Source of the DNA: Nonomuraea rubra | GTDB lineage: Bacteria > Actinomycetota > Actinomycetes > Streptosporangiales > Streptosporangiaceae | Length of the DNA: 64,000 nucleotides | Assembly: GCF_014207985.1 (NCBI RefSeq) | Contig: NZ_JACHMI010000001.1 | Coordinates: 2,153,001 to 2,217,000, forward strand | Direction of reading: 5' to 3' | The notes under the pieces: generated by a model | The model's database searches: none | Seen by the model: the letters and a program-made list of their open reading frames with translations, nothing else | Told to the model about the DNA's origin: nothing | Program-made: the position numbers and the translations under genes | Shown: positions 46,707 through 55,157 of the stretch, piece after piece | Position numbering within the stretch: the stretch's first letter is position 1 | Layout of the letters: each line of letters begins with the position of its first letter

Positions 46707-48238
46707 AAAAGATCATCGCCCTGGTGGTGAGCCTGCTCGCGGCGGCGGCCCTGGTCGTCGCCGCCCCGCACCCCGCCACCGCGGCCGGCTCCGTCAAGGG
46801 CCCCGTCGGCTGGGACGTGTTCCGCCGCCTCGACCGCCTCCCGTACCTCAGCCCCGGCACGCAGACCCGCCAGTTCTCCAGCTTCGACCGGACCGGCGGG
46901 AACCTCCACGACGGCTTCGACGGCCACTACTCCTGCCTGCGCACGACCGGCGCCGGCTGCGTCATCGCCGAGGACGGCGGCCCCGGCGAGATCTCCTCCA
47001 TCTGGTTCACCAGGGACGGGGGCGACGTGTCGGCCACCGGCACGATCACCGTCGAGCTGGACGGCGTCACCGTCGTCAGCGCGCCCCTGCAGGCGCTGGT
47101 CAACGGCGACCTGGGCGCGCCGTTCGTGTACCCGCTGGTGGCCAACGCCGGCCAGACCTCCGGCGGCGTCTACGTCAAGGTGCCGATGCCGTACCGGGAG
47201 TCCATGCGGGTCACCGTCCAGAACAACCCGCTCTTCCACCACGTCACGTACCGGCACTTCCCGGACGCCGAGGGCGTCACGCGGTTCGACCCCCACGAGG
47301 ACGCCTCCGACGTCGTCGCGCTGCTGCGCGCGTCCGGCACCCGCGACCCCGAGCCCGCGCGGCCGGGCGCCGTAACCGCCACCCGCGAGGTGACGCTGGC
47401 GGCCGGGCAGCAGGCCGAGACGGCCCGGCTCACCGGCTCGGGCGCGATCTCGGCGCTGCGCGTCCGCGTGCCGGACGCGCAGGCCACCGACGACACCCTC
47501 GCCGGGCTGCGGCTGCGCCTCTCCTTCGACGGCCGCACCACCGCCGACTCGCCGGTGGGCGAGTTCTTCGGGTCGGGGCTCGGCGAGCATCCGGCGCGGT
47601 CGCTGCTGTTCGCCATGGACACCGCGCCAGGCGGCTGGTACACGACCGCCGCCGGCGCCACCTGGCACTACCGGGTGGTGGCGGTGGACCCGTCCGGCCG
47701 CACCGCCGACGTCGGCCCGGCCGTCTCCGGCCGCGCCGGCACGCCCACCCGTACCGACCTCGACCGGGACGGCCGCGACGACGCGGTGACCTTCACCCGC
47801 GGCACCGCCGCCGACGTGTACGTGTCCCTGTCCGACGGCACGCGGTTCGTGCAGCAGTCGTGGAAGTGGCACGACCACTTCGCCGTCGGCGAGGAGATCC
47901 CGGCGGTCGGCGACTTCGACGGCGACGGCCGTGACGACCTCGCCACGTTCACCGGCGGGACCGCCGCCGACGTGTACGTGTCCCTGTCGGACGGTGGCGC
48001 GTTCGTCCAGCGCTCGTGGAAGTGGCACGACGGCTTCGCGGCCGGTGACCGGTTGCCCGGGGTCGGGGACGTCAACGGTGACGGCCGGGCCGACGCGATC
48101 GCCTTCACCCGTGGCGACGCGGCGGACGTCCACGTCGCCACGTCCGACGGCGGGCGCTTCCGGGCGGATGCCGTCAAGTGGCACGACTACTTCGCCGCCG
48201 GCACGGAATGGCCCCGGCCCAGCCAGCTCGTGCCATGA
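46703..48238 (+). CDS. Truncated GH172 (DUF2961) module fused to FG-GAP repeats, secreted
   Basis: A 511-residue exported chimera. GTG 46703 overlaps the preceding stop (GTGA); signal [20 protein letters not shown]. Residues 30-310 parallel the N-terminal half of the secreted GH172 at 36287 ([54 protein letters not shown]). At the point where that enzyme continues to its HGTGTED segment, this one switches to a short Fn3-like strand ([17 protein letters not shown]). It then has about three FG-GAP/VCBS repeats ([37 protein letters not shown]). The conserved GTGTED block is missing, so hydrolase activity is doubtful. A carbohydrate-binding or structural role is possible. Confidence 0.82.
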   Translation: MKKIIALVVSLLAAAALVVAAPHPATAAGSVKGPVGWDVFRRLDRLPYLSPGTQTRQFSSFDRTGGNLHDGFDGHYSCLRTTGAGCVIAEDGGPGEISSIWFTRDGGDVSATGTITVELDGVTVVSAPLQALVNGDLGAPFVYPLVANAGQTSGGVYVKVPMPYRESMRVTVQNNPLFHHVTYRHFPDAEGVTRFDPHEDASDVVALLRASGTRDPEPARPGAVTATREVTLAAGQQAETARLTGSGAISALRVRVPDAQATDDTLAGLRLRLSFDGRTTADSPVGEFFGSGLGEHPARSLLFAMDTAPGGWYTTAAGATWHYRVVAVDPSGRTADVGPAVSGRAGTPTRTDLDRDGRDDAVTFTRGTAADVYVSLSDGTRFVQQSWKWHDHFAVGEEIPAVGDFDGDGRDDLATFTGGTAADVYVSLSDGGAFVQRSWKWHDGFAAGDRLPGVGDVNGDGRADAIAFTRGDAADVHVATSDGGRFRADAVKWHDYFAAGTEWPRPSQLVP

Positions 48239-48246
48239 ACACGGAG

Positions 48247-48273
48247 CCCGTCCCCGGAACCGCCGGGGGCGGG
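48247..48273. terminator. Terminator hairpin after the GH172/FG-GAP gene
   Basis: CCCGTCCCCGG (48247-48257) pairs with CCGGGGGCGGG (48263-48273), 11 bp with one G-U pair and a 5-nt loop, 9 nt after the stop. It marks the right end of the sugar locus. Confidence 0.65.
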
Positions 48274-48395
48274 GAGCCGTGAGATGACCGTCCCGGTCCG
48301 GCGTTGATCACATGCGCGTATCAGCTGCGTTCCGGCCCTTGCCCCCGGTCCCGCCCGCCCCCGATGGTCTAGTCAGCGGGGGAAGGAGAGCGGGA

Positions 48396-51300
48396 ATGCG
48401 GGCGCCGCTGGTCGTCAAGCGGGCCCTTGACGAGCCGTTGCTGCTCCTGGCCGCGCTCGGGTCGATCCTGCTGGCGACGACGACGCTGGTGGCGCTGACG
48501 ATGTACGCCTCCTCCATCGCCGGCGCCGGGGTGCGCAGGGCGCTGGAGACGGCCTCGTACCGCCAGACGACCACCACGATCAGCGCCCAGGTCGACGCCA
48601 GGACCTTCCCCGCCTACGACCGGATGGTGCGCGACGAGCTCGCCGCCGCCTTCGGGGCGCCGCCGGGCGTCACCACCAGCCTGCGCTCGGACTCGTACGT
48701 CATGCCGGGCCAGGACGGCGAGGAGCTGCCCGAGCTGCTGCGGTTCGGCAGCCACGACGGGCTCGACCGGCACGCCCGGCTGGTCGAGGGCACGTGGCCG
48801 CGAACCGGCGGACAGGTCGTGGAGGCGGCGATCTCGGAGCGGGCGGCCGAGGCCACCGGGTTCGAGGCCGGCAGGGAGTTCGTGACGAAGGCGCGGCTCG
48901 ACGGGAGCGCGGTCCGGGTCCGCGTCGTCGGCGTCTTCCGGCTCGACGACCCCGTGAGCGGGCGCTGGGCCGGTGAGGAGCTGCTGAGCAGGGGCGTGGA
49001 ACGCGGCGAGTACACCACGTACGGGCCGCTGATGGTGACGCAGGAGACGTTCGCCGCGCGCTTCGCCACCGGCGTCAGGGCCGTCTGGGCGGCCGAGCCG
49101 GACCTCGGCGCGCTGACGCCCGAGCGGCTGGGCCCGCTGGCGCAGGCCGTCGGCCGGGTCGGCGAACGGCTGGCGGCGGCCGGCTGCGTGAACTGCCTGA
49201 CCGCCGGCGAGCTGCCCGCACTCCTCACCCAGCTCGGCACGGCGTCCCTGGTGGCACGCTCCACCATGCTGATCCCGGTGCTGCAACTGCTGCTGCTGGC
49301 CGGATACGCGCTGATGCTCACCGCGCGGCTGCTGGCCGACCACCGGCGGATGGAGGTGGCGCTGCTGCGCTCGCGCGGCGCGGGCGCGGCCCGGCTGGCG
49401 GCGCTGGCGGGGAGCGAGGCGCTGCTGGTCGCGGTCCCGTGCGCGGTCGTGGCGCCGCTGCTCGGGCCGCCGCTGCTCGCGCTGGTCGGCCTGCTGCCCT
49501 GGATCAGGTCCTCGGGGGTGCGGCTGGCGCCGGTGGCGGACGCGGGGACGTACCTCGTCTCGTTCGGGGTGGCGCTGGCCGCGGCCGTGCTGCTGGCGCT
49601 GCCGGCCGTGGCGGGGGCGCGGCGTACGTACGTGGAGGAGCAGTCGGCGCGCGGGCGCGGCGGGCGGCGCGGCCTGATCCAGGGGGCGGGCGCGGATCTG
49701 GCGCTGCTGGCGGTGGCCGGGCTGGCGATCTGGCAGCTCCAGCGCTACGGCGGGCCCGTCACCGCGACGGCGGCGGGCGGGCTCGGCATCGACCCGCTGA
49801 TCATCTCCGGCCCGGCCCTGGCGCTGCTCGCGGGCGGCCTGCTGGGGCTGCGGCTGGTGCCGCGCGTGTCGCGGCTGGCCGAGCGGCTGACCTCGCGCCG
49901 GCCCACGCTCGCGCCCGCGCTGGGCGCCTGGCAGGTCAGCAGGCGGCCGCTCAAGTACGCGGGCCCCGCGCTGCTGCTGACCCTGGCCGTCGCGATCGGC
50001 GTCATCTCCATGGCCACCACCTCCACCTGGCAGGACTCGCAGCGCGACCAGGCCGATCACCAGGCGGCGGCCGACCTGCGGCTGTCGGGCCCGTCCGAGG
50101 GGCCCGAGCTGGGGGCGCTCGGCCGGGGCACGGCGTTCACGGCGCTGCCCGGCGTCACCGCCGCCTCGCCCGCGTTCCGGGCGCCGACCGAGGTGGGCGG
50201 CCAGAGCGCGCTCCTGCTCGCCCTGGACGCGGGCCGGCTCCCCGAGCTGTTCCGCCTGCGCCGCGACCTGTCGGAGCTGACGGTCGCGCAGCTCTCCGCG
50301 GCGCTCCCCGGGGACCGGGCGGGCCGGCTGGAGCTGCCGGGACGGCCGCGCACCCTCACCGTGCGGGCCGAGTCCCGCGCCGCCGCGCCGGCCAGGCTGG
50401 TGCTGTCCGACGCGCTGGGCGTGTGGCGCGACCTGCCGCTCGGCGAGCTGCGGCTGGGCGGCAACCGGATCGAGCTCGACCTGACCCCGCTGGCCGGGCG
50501 CGCGGGCACGATCGCCTATCCGCTGTCGGTACGGGGTCTCGTGGCGGGCGACGAGTCCGGCCTGAGGCTGACCGGGCTGAGCGTGGACGGCCGGGACGTG
50601 CCGGGCGCGGATGGCCAGGACGGGGATGGCCGGGATGTGCCGGTGACCGGGGCCGTCGCGCTGCCGCACGGGGTGGTCGGCTTCGGGCCGGCGCGGGAGC
50701 CCCGGTCGTTGCCCGTGGTCCTCACCTCCGGCCTGGCCGCCACGCTCAAGCTGAACCCCGGGCAGGAAGGCTCCGTCCGCTTCGCCGGCCGGGTCGTCCG
50801 GATCGAGGTGGTGGGCCTCGTGGCGAGCATGCCCACGAGCGCCCCTGACCAGCAGGGCGTGCTCGCCGACTGGGAGACGCTGCAGGCGTACGAGCTGGCC
50901 GCGGCGCAGCCGTCCCGGGCCGCCACCGAATGGTGGCTCGCCACCACCGGCTCAGCGGCCGCGCGGGAGATCCTGAGAAGCAACCCCCAATGGGACGTGA
51001 CCGCGGTGGACCGGCGCGAGCTGGCGGCCACGCTGCGCGACGACCCGCTGGCCGGGGCGCTGCAGGGCGGGCTGACCCTGGGGTTCGCCGCGGCGCTGGG
51101 GTTCGCGGTGCTCGGGTTCCTGGTGAACGCCGTGGTCGCGGCGCGGGAACGGCGGGCCGAGTTCGCCGTGCTGCGGGCGCTGGGCGCGGGCTCCCGTCAG
51201 CTGTTCGGGATGCTGGCCACGGAGCAGGCGTTCGTCATCGGGCTGTCGCTCGCGGCCGGCACCGGGCTCGCCGTGGTCGTCGGGAACCTGGTGGTCCCGC

Positions 51301-51467
51301 GGATCGTGCTGACCGGGCAGGCGTCGGCGGTCACGCCAGGCGTGCTGTTCCACGTCCCGTGGGCGTCCGTGGCCGCGATGCTGGCGCTGGTGACGCTGGT
51401 GCTGGTCGCGATCGTCGCCGGGCTGGCCCGGCGCATGTGGCGGGGGCGGACGTTGGAGGAGCGGTGA
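48396..51467 (+). CDS. Large FtsX-like ABC permease (first of a pair)
   Basis: A 1023-residue membrane protein. ATG 48396 follows GGAAGGAG. It has an N-terminal helix (LLLLAALGSILLATTTLVALTMYAS), a large extracytoplasmic domain, a four-helix FtsX-like block (about 320-480), a second exported domain and a C-terminal FtsX block (LGFAAALGFAVLGFLVNAVVAARERRAEFAVLRALGA). ERRAEFAVLRALGA is the typical cytoplasmic FtsX signature. This double-FtsX architecture is usual for MacB/LolCE-like exporters or lipoprotein/cell-envelope machines. No ATPase gene is adjacent. It overlaps the next permease by 4 nt. Confidence 0.85.
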   Translation: MRAPLVVKRALDEPLLLLAALGSILLATTTLVALTMYASSIAGAGVRRALETASYRQTTTTISAQVDARTFPAYDRMVRDELAAAFGAPPGVTTSLRSDSYVMPGQDGEELPELLRFGSHDGLDRHARLVEGTWPRTGGQVVEAAISERAAEATGFEAGREFVTKARLDGSAVRVRVVGVFRLDDPVSGRWAGEELLSRGVERGEYTTYGPLMVTQETFAARFATGVRAVWAAEPDLGALTPERLGPLAQAVGRVGERLAAAGCVNCLTAGELPALLTQLGTASLVARSTMLIPVLQLLLLAGYALMLTARLLADHRRMEVALLRSRGAGAARLAALAGSEALLVAVPCAVVAPLLGPPLLALVGLLPWIRSSGVRLAPVADAGTYLVSFGVALAAAVLLALPAVAGARRTYVEEQSARGRGGRRGLIQGAGADLALLAVAGLAIWQLQRYGGPVTATAAGGLGIDPLIISGPALALLAGGLLGLRLVPRVSRLAERLTSRRPTLAPALGAWQVSRRPLKYAGPALLLTLAVAIGVISMATTSTWQDSQRDQADHQAAADLRLSGPSEGPELGALGRGTAFTALPGVTAASPAFRAPTEVGGQSALLLALDAGRLPELFRLRRDLSELTVAQLSAALPGDRAGRLELPGRPRTLTVRAESRAAAPARLVLSDALGVWRDLPLGELRLGGNRIELDLTPLAGRAGTIAYPLSVRGLVAGDESGLRLTGLSVDGRDVPGADGQDGDGRDVPVTGAVALPHGVVGFGPAREPRSLPVVLTSGLAATLKLNPGQEGSVRFAGRVVRIEVVGLVASMPTSAPDQQGVLADWETLQAYELAAAQPSRAATEWWLATTGSAAAREILRSNPQWDVTAVDRRELAATLRDDPLAGALQGGLTLGFAAALGFAVLGFLVNAVVAARERRAEFAVLRALGAGSRQLFGMLATEQAFVIGLSLAAGTGLAVVVGNLVVPRIVLTGQASAVTPGVLFHVPWASVAAMLALVTLVLVAIVAGLARRMWRGRTLEER

Positions 51468-54046
51468 GGATCCCCCTGGGTGCCCGGACGCACGCGGGCA
51501 CGTCGGCGCTGCTCGTCGTGCTGACGGTGGTCGCCTGCCTGCTCGTCGCCGGGCTGCCCAGGACGATGCAGGCGTCGTTCGACGAGGCGCTGCGCCGCTC
51601 GCTGTCCGGGGCGGAGGCGGTGCGGGCCGACCTGACCGTCGCCGGGGCTCCGGTCCTGCCCGCCGGTGAGCTGCACTCGCGCGCGCAGTTCGAGGGCGGC
51701 GACCTCCACTGGCGCCGGCTCCTCCCGGCGGCGCTGCGGCCCCTGATCGGGTCCGGCGGCCACATCAGCGCCAAGACCCACCGCACGCCCGTAAACGAGA
51801 CGGGCGACATCCGCTCCTTCGTCAACCTCGGCTGGCTGTCCGACGCCGACCGGCGCGTGCAGTGGGTGCGGGGCCGCGCCCCCGGCGCGCCGTCCACCAT
51901 GCGGTACGGGGGCCAAACGATCCCGGTCATCGAGGTGGGCGTGGTGGCGGAGGCCGTGACCCGGATGGGCCTGGACGTCGGCCGGACCAGGCTGCTCGGC
52001 GAGAGCGTGCACACGGCCGTGAAGATCGTCGGCGTCTTCGAGCCCAGGGACCCGGCCGATCGTGCCTGGAGCCACGACGCCGACCTCCTGCACGTCACCA
52101 GGGTCCTGCCGGCGGACGCGCCGGAGGAGCTGCACATCACCGCGCTGATGCCGGACGAAGGGCTGGGCGCGCTGGCCAACAAGGCCCGCACCCTGACCTA
52201 CCACTGGGTGCTCCCGCTCGACGGGCGGGCCGCGAGCGCCCTGGACGTGCCGGCCGTCGAGGCCGCGGTCGCCGAGTTCCAGCGGCAGGTGGACGTCCAG
52301 GGGACCGGCGCCACCAGCTACCGCCTGGTCACCGGGCTGCCCCAGCTGCTCGCCGGCTTCCTGGCCGTGCTGTCCTCCGCGCAGACCGTCATGTACCTGG
52401 TGCTCGGCGGCCTGTTCGCGGTCGGGCTCGGCGTGATCGTGCTGGGCGTGCGGCTGCTGACCGACCGGATGGAGCGCACGCTCGCCCTGGCGCGGGCGCG
52501 CGGCGCCTCCCTGCGGCAGGTGGTGTCGGCCGGGGCCGCGCTGACCGCGCTCACGGTGGGGCCCGCCGCCCTCGCCGGATACGCCCTGTCGTTCCTGCTG
52601 CCGGGCCCCGTGCTGCCGGTCGTGCACCTCGGGCCGGCGGCCGTGGCCGTCGTCGCGGTGGGCTTCGCCGCGGCACGCCTGGTGCTCACGCATCGCGCGC
52701 CGTTGCGGGAGCACCGGGCGGACCTGGTCGCCGCCCGGCCGTCCGCGCGGCGGGTGACGGTGGAGGCGCTGGTCGTCGTGCTCGCGCTGGCCGGGGCGTA
52801 CCTGCTGCGGGCCAGGGGGCCGTCCGGCACCGCGCAGCAGGATCCGTTCCTGCTGCTGATCCCGGTCGCGCTGACGGTCGCGGCGGCGCTGGTCACGTTG
52901 CGGTGCTATCCGTACCCGCTGCGGCTGCTCGTCCGGCTGGCCGCGCGGGGGCGGGCGGCCGTGCCGTTCCTGGGGCTGACCAGGGCGGCCAGGGAGCGGT
53001 CCGCCGGCGCGCTGCCGGTGCTGATCCTGCTGCCGGCGCTGAGCCTGTCGGTGTTCGCCGCGGTGGTCCACGACGGGATCAGCACGACGCAGCGGCTGGC
53101 GTCCTGGCAGAAGGTGGGCGCGCCGATCAAGCTGACGTCGGTCGGGAACCTCCCGGCCGCCGCCGTCGAGCGGGTACGCCGGGCGCCCGGGGTGGAGCAG
53201 GTGGCGCTCGCGCTGACCGGCCGGGTGCAGATCGGGGAAACCGGGGAGTGGCCGTACGCCGTCGCCGTGGACCTCGCGCAGTGGCGGCGGGTCAACGAGG
53301 GCGCGCCCATCAGCCTGCCCACGCTGTCCGGGAGCACGTCCGCGCTGCTCTCACCCGCGCTGGGCGGGCGGGGCGCCTTCGAGCTCAGGTGGCTGTCGCC
53401 GGTACGGCTGACCAGCCAGGGCGTGATCGACGCGGTGCCCGGGTTCTACTCCAGCGGGCAGTTCCTCCTGGTGCCGTGGGAGGTGCTGCCCTGGCCCGCG
53501 GCCAACGCCCTGCTGATCAAGGGTGACATCCCGCCCGCCGAGCTGGCGCGGCTGGTCCCGTCGGCCACCGTGGAGACGCAGGAGGCGGCGCTGGCGGCCA
53601 TCCAGGCCGACCCGCTCACCGGGACGGTCCGCACGACGATGGTCGTGGTGACGGTGGCGCTGGGGGCGTACGCGCTGGTCGCGATCGTCCTGTCGCTGGT
53701 CGCAGGGGCGGCCGGGCGGGCGAGGTCGGTCGCGCTGCTGCGGACCCTCGGGCTGTCGGATCGGGAGGCCAGGCGGCTGACCCTGCTGGAGCTGCTGCCC
53801 GTCGTCCTCGTCACGGCGCCGGTGGGGGTGGCGCTGGGCATGGGGCTGCCGGCCGCGCTCGGGCCGGGGGTGGACATGTCCGCCTTCGCCGGTGGCCTGC
53901 CCGTCGCCGATCACACCCCCGGCCTGCTCAGGCCCGTGGCGCTGGCGGCCGGGCTGGGACTGTGCGCGGTGCTCGGGGCGTACGTGCACACGACCATGAC
54001 CCGCCGCCGCAAGCTCGACGCGGCCCTCCGCGTGGGCGACCCCTGA
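51464..54046 (+). CDS. Large FtsX-like ABC permease (second of a pair)
   Basis: An 860-residue membrane protein starting with GTG 51464 (GTGA overlap with the first permease), preceded by GGAGGAG. The order is N-terminal helix, exported domain, central FtsX helices (VMYLVLGGLFAVGLGVIVLGVRLL), second exported domain, and terminal FtsX block with ARSVALLRTLGLSDREARRL. It likely forms a heterodimer with the first permease. The missing ATPase may be encoded elsewhere. Substrate unknown. The gene converges with the membrane protein at 54115. Confidence 0.85.
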   Translation: MRIPLGARTHAGTSALLVVLTVVACLLVAGLPRTMQASFDEALRRSLSGAEAVRADLTVAGAPVLPAGELHSRAQFEGGDLHWRRLLPAALRPLIGSGGHISAKTHRTPVNETGDIRSFVNLGWLSDADRRVQWVRGRAPGAPSTMRYGGQTIPVIEVGVVAEAVTRMGLDVGRTRLLGESVHTAVKIVGVFEPRDPADRAWSHDADLLHVTRVLPADAPEELHITALMPDEGLGALANKARTLTYHWVLPLDGRAASALDVPAVEAAVAEFQRQVDVQGTGATSYRLVTGLPQLLAGFLAVLSSAQTVMYLVLGGLFAVGLGVIVLGVRLLTDRMERTLALARARGASLRQVVSAGAALTALTVGPAALAGYALSFLLPGPVLPVVHLGPAAVAVVAVGFAAARLVLTHRAPLREHRADLVAARPSARRVTVEALVVVLALAGAYLLRARGPSGTAQQDPFLLLIPVALTVAAALVTLRCYPYPLRLLVRLAARGRAAVPFLGLTRAARERSAGALPVLILLPALSLSVFAAVVHDGISTTQRLASWQKVGAPIKLTSVGNLPAAAVERVRRAPGVEQVALALTGRVQIGETGEWPYAVAVDLAQWRRVNEGAPISLPTLSGSTSALLSPALGGRGAFELRWLSPVRLTSQGVIDAVPGFYSSGQFLLVPWEVLPWPAANALLIKGDIPPAELARLVPSATVETQEAALAAIQADPLTGTVRTTMVVVTVALGAYALVAIVLSLVAGAAGRARSVALLRTLGLSDREARRLTLLELLPVVLVTAPVGVALGMGLPAALGPGVDMSAFAGGLPVADHTPGLLRPVALAAGLGLCAVLGAYVHTTMTRRRKLDAALRVGDP

Positions 54047-54114
54047 CCAGGAGTCGATCGGGCAGGGCGGCGGGTGTCCGGCCGGGATGCGGGGTTGCTG
54101 GGCCGCGAAGGTGG

Positions 54115-55059
54115 TCAACCGGCGGTGGGCGCCACGGCGGGGGCGCGCCGGGCGGAGAAGAGGAGGACGGCCGCCGCGGCGACGGCGACGAACGCGGCCA
54201 GCGTCGCGGCCACCGCGATGGTGCGGGCGTCCGGGTGGATGAGGGCCTGGCCGCGCTGGGCCTGCCAGAGCAGCAGGCCGGTGAGGCCCGCGTAGCCCGC
54301 GGCGGCGACGACCACGAGGCCGGTCCTGGCGCCGTCCAGAACGTGCCACGACAGGCGGCCCAGCACGATGGCGAGCAGCGGCAGCACCTGGAGGGCGTGG
54401 ATGCCGACGAAGTGCGCGACGCGCAGGTCGCCCGCGCCGGTCTCCCAGCCCGTCAGCGGCATGCCGGAGCCGGGAACCCCGACGCTGTGCGCGCCGATGG
54501 TGGTCAGGTCGATCCCGGCGGCCAGGCTCAGCGCCTGGTCAGGGGTCGGGGCGGTCATCAGGTAGCCGACGGACATGCCTGCCAGCGAGATGCCGAAGCC
54601 CAGCGGGATCGCCCAGGCCATGGCCCGGTCCACGCGGCGCTGGAACATCAGGAGGACGCCCAGCACGAACGTCGACAGCCACCCGAGGTAGGCGGCGCCG
54701 CCCATGACCATGAACGCGGTCTCGTCCAGCCCGGGAGTGAGGTTGAAGTGGCTGCTCACCCCGCGGGCGGCCTGGAACGTGATGGCGGAGATCTCGGGGA
54801 CGACGAAGCCCGCGACGATCACGGTGCCCAGCCACCACATCGTCCGCCGCCAGCGGTCCACCTGGCCGATCAGCCAGGCCAGCGTGACGGCGTACAGCGC
54901 GAAGGACACGGAGAACTTGAACGGCTTGAGCCAGACGGGCTCGCCCAGGACGGTCCGATCGTCCATGAGGAGTCCGATGCCGCTCACGAGTGCCAGTGCC
55001 AGCATCGCGGCCGTGCAGTGGAGCAGCGGCCGGTGTGCGGTCTTCAGTGTGTTCGTCAT
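54115..55059 (-). CDS. Polytopic membrane protein of unknown function
   Basis: A 314-residue protein with about eight to nine hydrophobic segments (LHCTAAMLALALVSGIGLLM, TMWWLGTVIVAGFVVPEISA, FMVMGGAAYLGWLSTFVLGV, LLAIVLGRLSWHVL). The conserved-looking phrase VWLKPFKFSVSFALYAVTLAW recurs in uncharacterised actinobacterial membrane proteins. Histidines in helical segments (GAHSVG, VAHFVGIHALQ) might bind haem or metal, but no known signature is met. Single gene, leftward. Confidence 0.75.
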   Translation of the reverse strand: MTNTLKTAHRPLLHCTAAMLALALVSGIGLLMDDRTVLGEPVWLKPFKFSVSFALYAVTLAWLIGQVDRWRRTMWWLGTVIVAGFVVPEISAITFQAARGVSSHFNLTPGLDETAFMVMGGAAYLGWLSTFVLGVLLMFQRRVDRAMAWAIPLGFGISLAGMSVGYLMTAPTPDQALSLAAGIDLTTIGAHSVGVPGSGMPLTGWETGAGDLRVAHFVGIHALQVLPLLAIVLGRLSWHVLDGARTGLVVVAAAGYAGLTGLLLWQAQRGQALIHPDARTIAVAATLAAFVAVAAAAVLLFSARRAPAVAPTAG

Positions 55060-55157
55060 GGAACCCAGCCTGCTGACCTGCGGGTTCGTGGACCAGGGAG
55101 GGGATCATCGATCGGGGGTGATCAGCTCACTAATCGGACAAGAAGGCATTTATCGAG

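Noticed and set aside
47750..48210. Tandem DNA repeat or CRISPR-like array
   Set aside because: The repetition comes from FG-GAP protein repeats in one frame. There are no spacers.
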